Below, one piece after another: positions 12,701 through 23,000 of a stretch of 64,000 bases of DNA. Under the pieces are notes generated by a model. That model saw only the letters and a list, made by a program, of their open reading frames with translations, did no database searches and was not told the origin of the DNA. The stretch covers positions 44,908,512 to 44,972,511 of the forward strand of contig NC_134281.1 in assembly GCF_949628215.1 (NCBI RefSeq), given 5' to 3'. This stretch comes from Phalacrocorax aristotelis. Lineage: Eukaryota > Chordata > Aves > Suliformes > Phalacrocoracidae. Position 1 is the first letter of the stretch. Each line of letters begins with the position of its first letter. Both the position numbers and the translations under genes were made by a program.

Positions 12701-15420
12701 CACATGGGTGCTTCTGCTCGGCACTTTGCAGTGCCTGCATGCAGCCGAGGTTAATGCAGGTATTGCGGGTAAGGAATCCAAGCTGCCACGCAGGGAGCTG
12801 CTGGGGAATAGCTGCCGCGCTTTACATTCACAGCCCATCTATTTTGCAATAACTTCACCATGATGTTCCCACGTAGACAAGCCTAAGCTAGCATAGATAA
12901 TGAAATGGGTTAAAGGAGACAGGCGGAGGGAGAGGAGAGGAGCCAGCAACTGGTAGTAAATAAGGGAGAGAACAGGGTTACTTTAAATTCAAGGACTCTG
13001 TGGCAGGGCAAGTTTGGTTTATGCTGAGAGGCCTGGGGTTTAGAGGATGAGACACAGTTTGGGAAGACAGAAGAGCCCCCTTGGTGGGCCCACCAACCTG
13101 TGTCCCCATCACACCCATCCTGCTCCTCCCCATCCCCCCATGCCTGCCCCATGGGTGTCACTGGGATTAAACACAGCCAAGGGCACCTGTCCCAGGTGGT
13201 GAAGGGTGGTTCGGGGTTCCCAAAGGATCTGCCAGCCTGGCAGGGCAGGCAGCAGGCTCTGCTCCACAGGAGGAAAGTCTTGCCAGCCCCCATCGGCTTA
13301 TGGTCGCAGCCCAGGGGACCCAGCTGCTGAGACTCCCCCACCTTTGGCACAGGTTTTGAGGCAGTCCAAACAAGCTAATTAAATCCTGCTCTGCTTAATC
13401 AGAGCCATTGAACACCAGTCAGAAGAAATTAATCCCGTGTTTTATTAGATGCTGTTTGAAGTTGCGTTTGGCACCTCGTCCTCAGTTCTCATCTCCTTCT
13501 GGGGAAGGAAGAAGGACATCTGTGGGGAAGAGCGAGGGTGCAGCAGATGGCAGCGGGGATGATTCAGGGGCTTGAGGAAGGAACTGCGACTCCAGCGGCA
13601 TCCCTGGGCGGGGACGAGACACCTCTCCCTGCATCCCACGGCCCACCGCCTCCCCGTGGCTCAGAGTCTGCGAGCCAGGCAGGCATCCCAAAAATACGTG
13701 TTCCTCTGCATTGCATGCTAATGGCTCCGCACGATAGGTCCCACCGCAATTAAAGCATGCGGAGCGTTAATATGCAACATGGAGAGGCCACACTTCCCAC
13801 AGCTACTCCCTCCCAAACCTGTCCTTCCTGCTGCGCATCCCTGCCCACGGGGATCCCACAGCAGCCCCGGCCGAGCTGCCGGCAGTGCCCGGTGCATTCA
13901 CGCCTTCCCCCTGCTGTGCCCGAGGGACTCTGCTTTTTCCCCTGCAGCAGCGGGCACCTTCTCCTGCCTTTGGGCTCAGCAGAGCAGGGTCTGTTGGGTA
14001 ACCACCAGGTGGGTGCTGTGCAACGCAGCCCTGGCAAGGGAGGCACCCCAATGGCTGGGAGAAATCCACAGGTGGCTGGTTAAAACAACCAGCTAGGCTC
14101 TTGGTTTGGGGTTTTTAATGAATTCTGATGCCTTGATTACTGCAGCCCAAGAAAAACGCGCAACAAAGAGAACGCCCGGCCGAGTAAGGCAGCCCACAGG
14201 TCATCCTCCGAGCTTTGGGAGTGCTTGGTAGCCTTGGTACGTCCTCCTGTGACTCGGCTAGACAGAGCTGCTGGCTTCGGGTGTGGGGATTTCTTTTTTT
14301 CCTAAATTTCTTGTCATAACTTGCATTAAAACTTTGCAGAGCCATTTAATTGTGTTCTGCGGTGGTGATGATATGAAATTAGTCTCCCTTCTGATCTTTA
14401 GCTAAGTTGGTCCAAAGCACTGGCTTATAATTTGCTCTAATCATCAGGTCGCAGAAGATGCCAAGGCAGGGCTGGTACCTGGTGAATTCACATGGGCTGG
14501 GAGTTTCCACCCTTGCTGTGCTGGCGTTTGGCAGCTGGCAGGTCAGGCTCTGCCGCCCTGGGATGGCAATTTTGATACTTTCTTTTGGTGCCGCTTACAG
14601 GAAGCTTTCCATTAATGGCTCTTCTCCATCTCCCCTAGCAACAGCCGAGAACCGGAGCTGGTCCGGAGGAGAGGAGGGAGAGCCAAGGCGGCTTTCTGGC
14701 CCCCCCAGGCTGCTCTCTCCTCTGAGCATCTCGGAGATGGCCTCCCCTCCTGGCTGGAAACCTGCAGTCAGACTTCTGAAGGCATCTACGGAGGCAGAGA
14801 TCCTGGCTACCATCGTGTTTCCCTGGGCTTGCTTCATGCCCCAAGCAACCCCAAGGGTTGGGGAAAGGAGGTGGCTGGGTTTTGTCTAGTTACCCATCCC
14901 AGAAAATCAATGAGTTAAAAGAGAACAAAATCCTGATGAACAGGAGCTGGGCAGGGTTGTATTCTGGGGACAGAGAGGCCCTTCTGCTGCCGAGGGCACG
15001 GCGTCGATCACGCCGGTGGCACTAACGCTTTCCACCTCCATGCAGAAGGTACAGAATACGATGGTATTATTTTTAACCAAGGATATTTTAGCGAACGCCT
15101 CACATGCTGCCAGAGGGTCAAATTTATCCCATAGCCTCAGTCCCAGGGGAGGCTCCCAGTTATTTTTGAGCTCTTTGGTCCAGCAGAGGAGCAGAGGGAT
15201 GTGAAAGCTCAGGAGACACAAAGTCTGGGATTTGCCTGGCCTGGCCCTCTGGTCTCTGCTGCAGTGGTGTGCATGGAGCAGAGACCTTAAAGCCTGTCTC
15301 GTCACCTCCGCTGTCACCCTGGCCCCCACGCTGCACAGCAGAAGTTGTGCGAAGCGCAAGGTTTTCTCTCTCCAAAGTGAGGAGCTCAGATGCCTTCAAG
15401 TTTTGATCCTTTTCGACCTA
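6741..15420. other. Non-coding DNA between the two CpG islands
   Basis: I see no exon, RNA gene or mobile element. There are isolated TAATTA cores at 10424 and 13376, a four-unit degenerate 17-18 bp repeat at about 10164-10231, and an A-tract near 8950. Open frames are short and unsupported. Confidence 0.6.
10164..10231. repeat. Short degenerate tandem repeat, 17-18 bp unit
   Basis: Related units beginning CATCTGGG or a close variant start at 10164, 10180, 10197 and 10215. Low copy number and visible divergence suggest an old, inactive minisatellite seed. Confidence 0.55.
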
Positions 15421-15439
15421 CCGCATTGCAAGAATACTT

Positions 15440-15460
15440 CCCCCCCCCCCCCCCCCCCCC
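15440..15460. repeat. Poly-C homopolymer, 21 bases
   Basis: An uninterrupted C run at the upstream edge of the SSBP3 CpG island. Its length is likely polymorphic or imprecisely assembled. Confidence 0.95.
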
Positions 15461-16218
15461 GTTTGTTTTAAACCTTGCTTTAAAGCGAGTTTGGCCCTGC
15501 TCAGGCAGGTCCTGATGGCCGTGAACGTTCCCACGGGGCGCAGCAGCACTACCCGCCGCCGGAGGAGTTCCTCCTACGCCCCACGCTCCCCACGCCACCG
15601 CCCCGAGCCTCGCTGCCCCCGCAGCGCGGCTGCCCGGCGCATACGGCCCCGCTCAAACTCCTGAAGCTCTGCGGTGCTTTGCAGCACGCGGCTCGATGCG
15701 CGTAACCGCCCGATCTTAACGATCGGCAACTAATCGCATAACCCCTACCCAGCGCGCCGCCTCCATCTCCGCTGGCTTTTTGTTCGGCGAGTCATTTTGG
15801 AGGTAGAGGTGAGGCCAGGGCAGGGGGGGAAGAGCTCTTTGAAGCCCGTAATTTTGTGCTGTTCCAACATCCGTTCCCGTGGAAACTGCCACCGGAACCC
15901 GGGAGCGGCGGTTAGTTTGGCTCCTGGGCTCCTGCGTGCCCCTAGGAACAGCACTCGGGGTGGGGGGCGAGGGGTGCAAACCCCGGCCTTCCAGCGCAGG
16001 GGTGCTCTGGGGTGCAGCGGGTCCTGCCCGAGCCTCCAGCAAACCCCCCGTGAGAGGCAAAAGGGCTCTCCCACGGCGCACCCTGAGGGAACCCCCCCCC
16101 GGCCAGAGCACCCCCCAGCCCTCCCACCCAAGGGGGCGGTTCCCCCCCCCCCCGCCGCCTCGTTTCTAAGGGCAGCGAAGCAGGACAACCACCGAGGCCC
16201 CACCGCAAGCCTCGCCCC

Positions 16219-16953
16219 GTGACTGGCGGTGCTCAAGTTGGCAGCCGGGGGGCCGACCCCAGGCTTCCCTCAGGGCTCCTCACAGCCAGGCCTCCCAACC
16301 GTGAGCTAACCGCGCCCGCAGCGCGGGGCTGGGGTGCGCGGCGCCGGGCGGGACCCGCCGGGGCCGGACGGGAGGCGGGGGCCGGCGCGGGTCCCGCCCG
16401 GCGCCGCGGCCAGAGGCAGCGCCCGCCCGGGCGCACCGAGGCGCTCCCCCCCACCCCCCCCCCTTTGCCGCCCGGCGGGCGGTTTCAAGGCCCCCCCTTC
16501 CGAGGTCTGCCGCGGCGCCGACCAATCAGCGGGCGCTGCGCGCCGCGGCCCGGCGCCTTAAAGGGCCACGGCTCGGCGCAGTGCCTGGGTAGTCGCATCT
16601 CCCGCCCGCTGAGCCGGGAGAACGCTAGGACCGCGCGTCGCCGCTCTCCCTCCCTCTTTCCCCACCGCGGGAGGCTGCCCGCCGCCTCCGGAGGGGGGGC
16701 GTGGCGCGGATCGGCCCAGCCCACACTCGCCAGTGATTGGCGGGGGCGTACGCCCGTCGGCGGGGGGGGCGGTGCCCGGCGCGGCCACGTTCGGGTGCGC
16801 GGCCAGCGGCGCGGCGGGCGCAGCGAGCGGCAGCGGCGGGGCGATGGGGGCGCGGCGGCGGCCGGCGCTCTGACAGCCCCCGGCGCTCCTCCAGCGGCGG
16901 GCAGAGCGGCTCCCGGCGGCGGCGGCGGCCGCCCCCCCTCCTCAGCGCGGACC
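16219..16953 (+). promoter_or_regulatory. SSBP3: SSBP3 promoter and 5' UTR
   Basis: This is the densest part of the SSBP3 CpG island. Visible elements are CCAATCAGCG at 16522-16531, a TATA-like CTTAAAGG around 16557-16564 that would place a start near 16590, and an inverted CCAAT (ATTGG) at 16736-16740 that would fit a start near 16800-16830. GC boxes surround these. The exact start site cannot be read from sequence. The stretch has no in-frame stop upstream of the ATG, but also no in-frame ATG, and I regard it as UTR and promoter rather than coding. Confidence 0.75.
16844..16873 (+). other. Upstream ORF (9 residues) in the SSBP3 5' UTR
   Basis: ATGGGGGCGCGG... reads MGARRRPAL and ends at TGA, 80 nt before the main ATG. 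The start has G at -3 and G at +4, a favourable context. It is the only upstream ATG I find between about 16560 and 16954. It would be present in any transcript starting upstream of 16844 and could reduce or gate initiation at the SSBP3 ATG. Its function is inference. Confidence 0.5.
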
Positions 16954-17009
16954 ATGTTCGCCAAAGGGAAGGGCTCGGCGGTGCCCTCGGACGGACAGGC
17001 GCGGGAGAA
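16954..17009 (+). CDS. SSBP3: SSBP3 coding exon 1
   Basis: Encodes residues 1-18 plus two bases of Lys19. The ATG at 16954 has A at -3 (ACC ATG T), a good initiation context. It matches the conserved SSBP3 N-terminus, and no other in-frame ATG lies in the open sequence upstream. The donor is AA|GTAAGC at 17010. Reading past it meets TAA at once, so intron retention would give a 19-residue peptide. Confidence 0.96.
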
Positions 17010-20000
17010 GTAAGCGCGGCGGCGGCGGGAGGAGCGGGGGGGAGCGGGGTGGCGGCGGGGCGGCTTTGTGCGGGGCGGGGGGGGGGCTCCTCCTCCTCTC
17101 CCCCCACCGCCGCCGCCGACCCGCCGCTCGGCTGTTGCAGGCTGGCGCTGTACGTCTACGAGTACCTGCTGCACGTCGGCGCCCAGAAGTCGGCGCAGAC
17201 CTTCCTGTCCGAGGTGAGCCCCGCCGCCCCCCGCGCCCTTTGTGCGCCGCCGCACGCACGCCCGCCCTCCATCTTGCGCGGGGCGGCGGCGGCGCCGGGG
17301 GGTCGCCGCGCGTGGGGGCCCACGCCCACTCGTGACCACCCCCCACCCCTCACCGCCACCCCCTCCCAACCTCCCTCCACCCCCCCCGCCTTCCTCTCGC
17401 CCGCAGATCCGGTGGGAGAAGAACATCACGCTGGGCGAGCCCCCCGGCTTCCTGCACTCCTGGTGGTGGTAAGTGCCGGGGGCGGGGCGGGGCGGGGCGG
17501 GGGGGAGCGCCCCACGGAGCCCTGTCGCGGGTGGGAGCGGCCAGGCTGCCCGGCAGCCCTGGGGGGCGGGGGGCCGTACCGGCAGAACGCGGCCCCACCG
17601 GGTAAAGCCCCGGCGACGGCGTGAGTCAGCAGCGGCGCGCCGTGGGGCTCGCCGAGCCCCCGCACCGCCCCGGCTCCTCGCTCCCGCTCCCCGAGGCGCG
17701 GCGGAGCCAGCCCTGGCCCCGCGGGAGGCGGCGGCCAGCGCCGGCGGGCGGGCGGGCCTGGCAGCCCTCGGTGCCAGCGGGCCGGAAAGCCGCCGGGGCG
17801 GCCGGGTTGTGGCGGGGCCGTTGGGGCGCCCGGGGGGAGGCAGGGCGAGGCGGCGGCCCTGCTGCCGGGGCTGGAGTGGTCCTCGAAGTGCCGCGGTTGT
17901 TACCCCTTAAAGGCTGCTTTTGCCTCTTAAAACACGCAGCGTCAGCCATCCCGGGGGCAGCAGCACCGGGTCAGGCGCTTCCAGGGGCCCGGGTGGCACC
18001 GAGCTCGGGCGCGGGGCCCCTCCCCGGCCGTGGGCCCGCCGCGGTGGGAAGCTGCTCACCTCCGGTGACCCCCCGCCGGTTCGGTGCCGAGCCCCGGTGA
18101 GTGACTGCCTCCTCTCTTGACTTTCTCCGCCATGCAGCGTGTTTTGGGACCTTTACTGCGCAGCTCCCGAAAGGCGAGACACTTGTGAACATTCGAGTGA
18201 AGCGAAAGCCTTTCATGACTATGTGAGTAACAAGTTTCTAATCCTCGCGGTAATTACAGCATTGGGGAGCTCCGGCTTCTCCAGCGCACCGAGAGCCCAC
18301 GTAACCGACCGGCAAAAGCGTGTTTTTTTAACCAACAATGTTCTGATTTGACTGAACACTATTTCATAATGTTGCAATTATGTAAATTAGCTCAGATACT
18401 TATCTTAAGCACTTAAAGGCATTCAGGCTACTGGTAGAATTAAGCAGTTTTGCATAGCAATGGACAGTAAAGGGCTTACTAGAGGGTCGATGGTGTGATA
18501 TTTCATGCTGAGAACAGTTTGGAGGGTGGGCAGGGGTTGGCTTGCGGTGGGGAGGTGGGAGGGATTTCCCAAAATGCTGTTGAATGCCATGATGAATATC
18601 TCCCTGCCTTTGGTGAGGCTGGGGGCTTCTTTGGTTGTCCGATCCTCCCTCAAAACCAGCCAGGTGAAGGTGTTTGCTTGTTGAAGGTGGTGTGGCAGAC
18701 CCCCCTCGGTTGACTCTGTACATTTTGTCTGTCAGTATTTTGGGTTGTCCTCTGCAGAGGTGTTAGTGTGACCCCGGGGTGATGCTTCTGGGGCAGGATG
18801 CCGGTGCTGAGGTGCCTCCCAAAAAGACACGTCTTGGCGTGGGTGAGTGGCATATCGGCTCCAGTGGGCAATGGGTGGGCTGCCCACTCCTGTCCCATGC
18901 GTGTTGCCCGCATCCAGAGTGTCGGGAAGAATTTGTATCAAAGGATTAGTCACCTGGCTGCGGGCTTGGACCCCAGTCAAGTGAGTTTAAACCCTGTAGC
19001 AGGAGCTGGTTTTGTCTGCTCCAGGGAACCTATGGTATGGAAACCATTTTTCCTCCCTTCCCGAGTTTCTCGTTGCCTCGACATGCCTGGGTCGGGATGT
19101 GCAAGGTTTGCCAGTGAGCAGTGCTGGGCGAGCGTCTTCGGGACCTCTGCGGCACTCCTGCATGCCGGCGCTGGACACAGCGGTCACCCTGGGGCACGGG
19201 CAGTGCCGGCCAGTGCTGGAGAGACTCGGCTGGCTGCTGAGCTGCCTCTCCTCTCTGCCCAGGGTGGAAAGATGCCTGTCTTGCCAGGGCATGGGGGAAA
19301 CGGGTCTGGGTGTTTGTTAGGTGGGGGTTTGTCTGCCTGTCCATCCCTATGGCTGTTCTCTGCATTGCTTGTTTTTACTGGGTCAGATTAAGATGGTGAA
19401 CTCCTGAACCGAGAGTCAGAGCTGACAACTGGTGGCACATCCACCAGTGCTCAGCTCGGTGTGGGCAGCTGCTCGCTTCAGGGGCGTTTTGTGCCAAATT
19501 CTGGGGTTTTGTGGAGCCTGGTTGGGACAGCAGGCTCACCAGGAGCAAGGCAAAGGTAGATCTTCAGGCAGCAAAGCCACAGGTGAAGATGACATTAGCA
19601 ACCAAGACATGGTAATGCTCCGTTCGCAGCAGTCTCCTCATCATGGCTGAGGATTTAGTGTATTCAGAGAAATTAATCTTTTTTTTTGCTTGGTAATAAT
19701 TCTAACAATAGGCCTGAGTGCATTAGATGATTCGCATAAACTTCTTTAATACATGTTGCTTTAAGCTTACAGTAAATAGACACAATCCTGATTGTTTTTA
19801 ATTCTCAGTGTAATGCAGTTTTGTAACAGCCCCAAGTGCTTTACCTTTTGGGTTTTACTGCAAAGACTTGTAAGAAGATTTTTCACTCCCCCATGCTTTG
19901 GCTTCATGGCACTGGTTTGATTCCCCCAGGCACGTTTTGGCCTCAAAACGGGAGTTGTGCATCTCTTCCTCGTGTGGCTGGTGGCAGATGCTCATGATGC

Positions 20001-23000
20001 GCTCCCTCTCCGAGGAGCGGTGTTTTCCCGGCACAACGTGTACTTTACAGGGCGAGGGACCTACCTGGCCAAAACTTAAATATTGACCGAAGAACCAAAT
20101 GATAACTGGGAGAGCGTGAATAGCGCCTTGTTTCTCGCCAGCCTCCGTGCCGGGGCATGCTGCTGGTGAGCGCGGCGACTGGCCTCACTGATGGGTACTG
20201 GAGCCAATAAGCAGGTTTTTGTCAAGCACCAAACACTGCAACCCATCAGGCGGTGCATGGCAGCTGAAATGGGGTACGAGCCCCAAATGGGGCTGGACCA
20301 GTGAGTCATGAGTCACTTCATATGGTGGTTGTGGTTAAAAATATTCCAATATAAGCCTTGGCCCAGACTTGTAGAGCATCATATTCACACTTGGCCAGTG
20401 ACAGGCAACCTCTGTGCAGTCAGCTCAGCGTTTGCCGAGAATACGGTGTTTATTTACCCAAAGACAATGTATTTACTGTGCCGCTCTAAGGACAAAAACG
20501 GGGATGCTCCAGGAGCAGCATGGTGGTGCTGAGCCAGGTGGGGTTTGGCACGCTGCCCTCCCGTAGCTGGTGCCTGAGGGGTGCTTGTCTGGGAGATGTG
20601 CCTTCAGGAGGGGCAGCAGTGCGCCTCAGCGGGGTGCTGGCAGTGGGGTTTGCATGCTGTGTCATTTCCACTTCATTTCCCAGTGTAACCGTATGAAAAC
20701 TATTAGGAGCAGCAGGACAAATCGTCAATTTTGCCCTCCAGTTTTTAATATTGAACTCTTTTTAGTGAGGAAAAGAAGGAGAAATCCCACCCTTCTTTCC
20801 TGGGGAGACCCTTGAAAGCTGTGGGCTCTTGCCACAGCTGAGGAATACTGCTTTTTACCTTTCCATTGAGGTTTTTTTCCTTAGCTGGGACGAGAGGCTG
20901 CTGGGACTTGGCCGAAAGGTGCTTGTTGGGAATAGGGGTGATGGGAGCGGGGATTCACTCGGCGCAGCCAGGAGAAATGCCATGGCTGCCAGTCTGACTG
21001 TTAACGCAGCTAATGAGCGGTGCAGGTCTGAGGGTTATTAAGTCAGCCTCTTCCACCTGTGTCAAAGGGGTTTCTCCAGATTAAAAGTACCACATGCATC
21101 CATCAACTCCTAAAACTCAACCCATAGCCATTGATTTGCGCTCCTCCACTAGCCAAAGCCTTATGGTGAGCGTGCTGGCGTTACGGTACACTCCCGGAGC
21201 CGGCGAGCTTGCAATGGGATCGCTCAGCATGACAGGGGATTTCAGCCACCACATTATCTGGGAATTGGCCGATGGCTGGTCGCAGTTGAGCTTTTCAACG
21301 CCGTGAAAGCCAATACAATTTGAGTTAGTGGTGATGACTGCCAGTTTAAATACCGCAGTGAATTTCTGTCAAAGAGCTAATACATAGAAAGGGGAATTGC
21401 AGAAAACTTGATCACCAGAACCACTTCAGTCAATTTTGGCCTCAAGCTACAGAAAATGAACTTAAATCTAGTTGGCTGTTGCTACATACTTTTTGTGGTA
21501 TTGCTCTGCCTGCATGGCTAGCTTGGAGCATCAACACGCAGGAGAGAAAAATCAGGGTAGCCTTTGGCTGCCGGAGACTTTGACTTCATCCTTCCCCTCC
21601 TCTACTCGTCCCTAAGAAGGACCCACACTTGGGAGCATTTGAAATCATGTTTTCTTGGCTGTGCAAGATCTATGGAGAGGTGGCTTCAACTTGCCATTAA
21701 TGCAAAACATTTATTTATTTATTTATTAACTTTGGAAAGCTGCTGCAGTTCTTTCGAACTTTGCTCTGGAAGGATGCTCTGCTGCAGCGGGGGTGGCTGC
21801 TGCTGGAACGGTGGCAGTCGGTCTGGGAAAATATGGTGTGCTTGGGGCTCGAGTCCTCTCATCCTGGTGGGGGACAACCAGGGCTGCTCTTCCTTTTTCC
21901 CCACAGCCTGAAACAGTTCCTTTTGGATTGAGATCTTGGTGAGGGGGTTTCTGAGGCCCCTGGAGAGGGATGGACCTTGCATCCAGGCTTGCTGGCGTTG
22001 TGTGCAAGACTTCGCTCAGTGGGGAATGTGGTGAAACCCAAGGGGCTGGAGGGGTTTGGCTCGTTGGCAATATGGGCTGGGAGTGTCTCCCAGGCACTGC
22101 AGTGTGAACCCCAAACCCAGCCATTTCCCTGCTGTGAGTGCCCTCCCAGCCACGCTTTGGAGGCGAGGTGTGCGAAGTGGTCCTTTGGCTGGCTGTGAGA
22201 CAGGCGCCCTGTCCTGGCATTGCTGCCTAGGCATCCCCAGGCTGCAGGGGGCCATATCCTTGTTGTTACAGCATCTGCCGCTCCCTGGGGTTGCGTGTGG
22301 CTCTGTCATGGTGTGGCATCTCAGCAGACGAGATGGCCATGTGGAACCCCTCCTGGGAGGAGATGCTCTTCATGCATGAGGGGTTTGGCGTGACTGTCAC
22401 CTCTCCTGTGCTGAGCTGTTGTCTTGCTCCAGGACCAGCAAAGGCTGCGAGACTCTTGCTCCAAGCACCCACGGCTGCATGGGGTGGGTGTGGAACCAGG
22501 ATGTGTGACAGTGTTGGTCCATGGGTGTCTCTGTGGTGGTGGTGGTCCATGAGTGCCTCTGCAGTGTGCCCTTTGCAGCCAGTGTATTAGAAATGTGTTG
22601 CATAGGAGAGTAGGTGTTTTTGGGGCAGATTTGGCACAATGCAGGGACAGGAGCTTTGTGTGGTCCCTGGGAATCCCACGGGCATCACCGGAGCCCTGAG
22701 CACGGGGCTTGGCTGGCAGCATGTGCAGCTCTGCCCTATCTCCGTGCAGGGCCACACTCTGTCTGGGCTTCATCCAGCTCCGCTCTGCAGGGACAGGGTT
22801 CCCCAGTAGGTAACCGGAGAGAGGAGTTTCCTTCAGGAGTGGCAGGCTGCCAGGAGCAGCTGCAAAACTCCACATCACTTTTTAAAAACAAAACAAAAAA
22901 ACCCTGCACAACAACAAAAAAAAAAAGCCCAGAAATTCCCTCTGCTGGTAGTGCGTTGGGCTTAGCCTTCCCTCCCAGTTTAGGGTACTGGTGGGCCCAT

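Larger units (their letters stand above)
15500..18100. promoter_or_regulatory. CpG island spanning the SSBP3 5' end
   Basis: CpG dinucleotides are dense from about 15.5 kb through exon 3 and into intron 3, with a core around 16.2-17.85 kb. Typical of a broad, constitutively open promoter of a developmental regulator. The boundaries were judged by eye. Upstream of 16.2 kb the island has no gene-like reading frame and could equally serve a divergent non-coding transcript. Confidence 0.85.

Noticed and set aside
16219..16953. N-terminal extension of SSBP3 (245 upstream codons open in frame)
   Set aside because: It contains no in-frame ATG and is extremely GC-rich. The conserved family N-terminus starts exactly at 16954, and it overlaps the CCAAT and TATA-like promoter elements.
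16485..17624. Long frames of 295 (+) and 314 (-) codons over the first exons
   Set aside because: The + frame is exon 2 read through into its introns. The - frame is its GC-rich shadow. The splice signals and the SSBP3 match explain the region.
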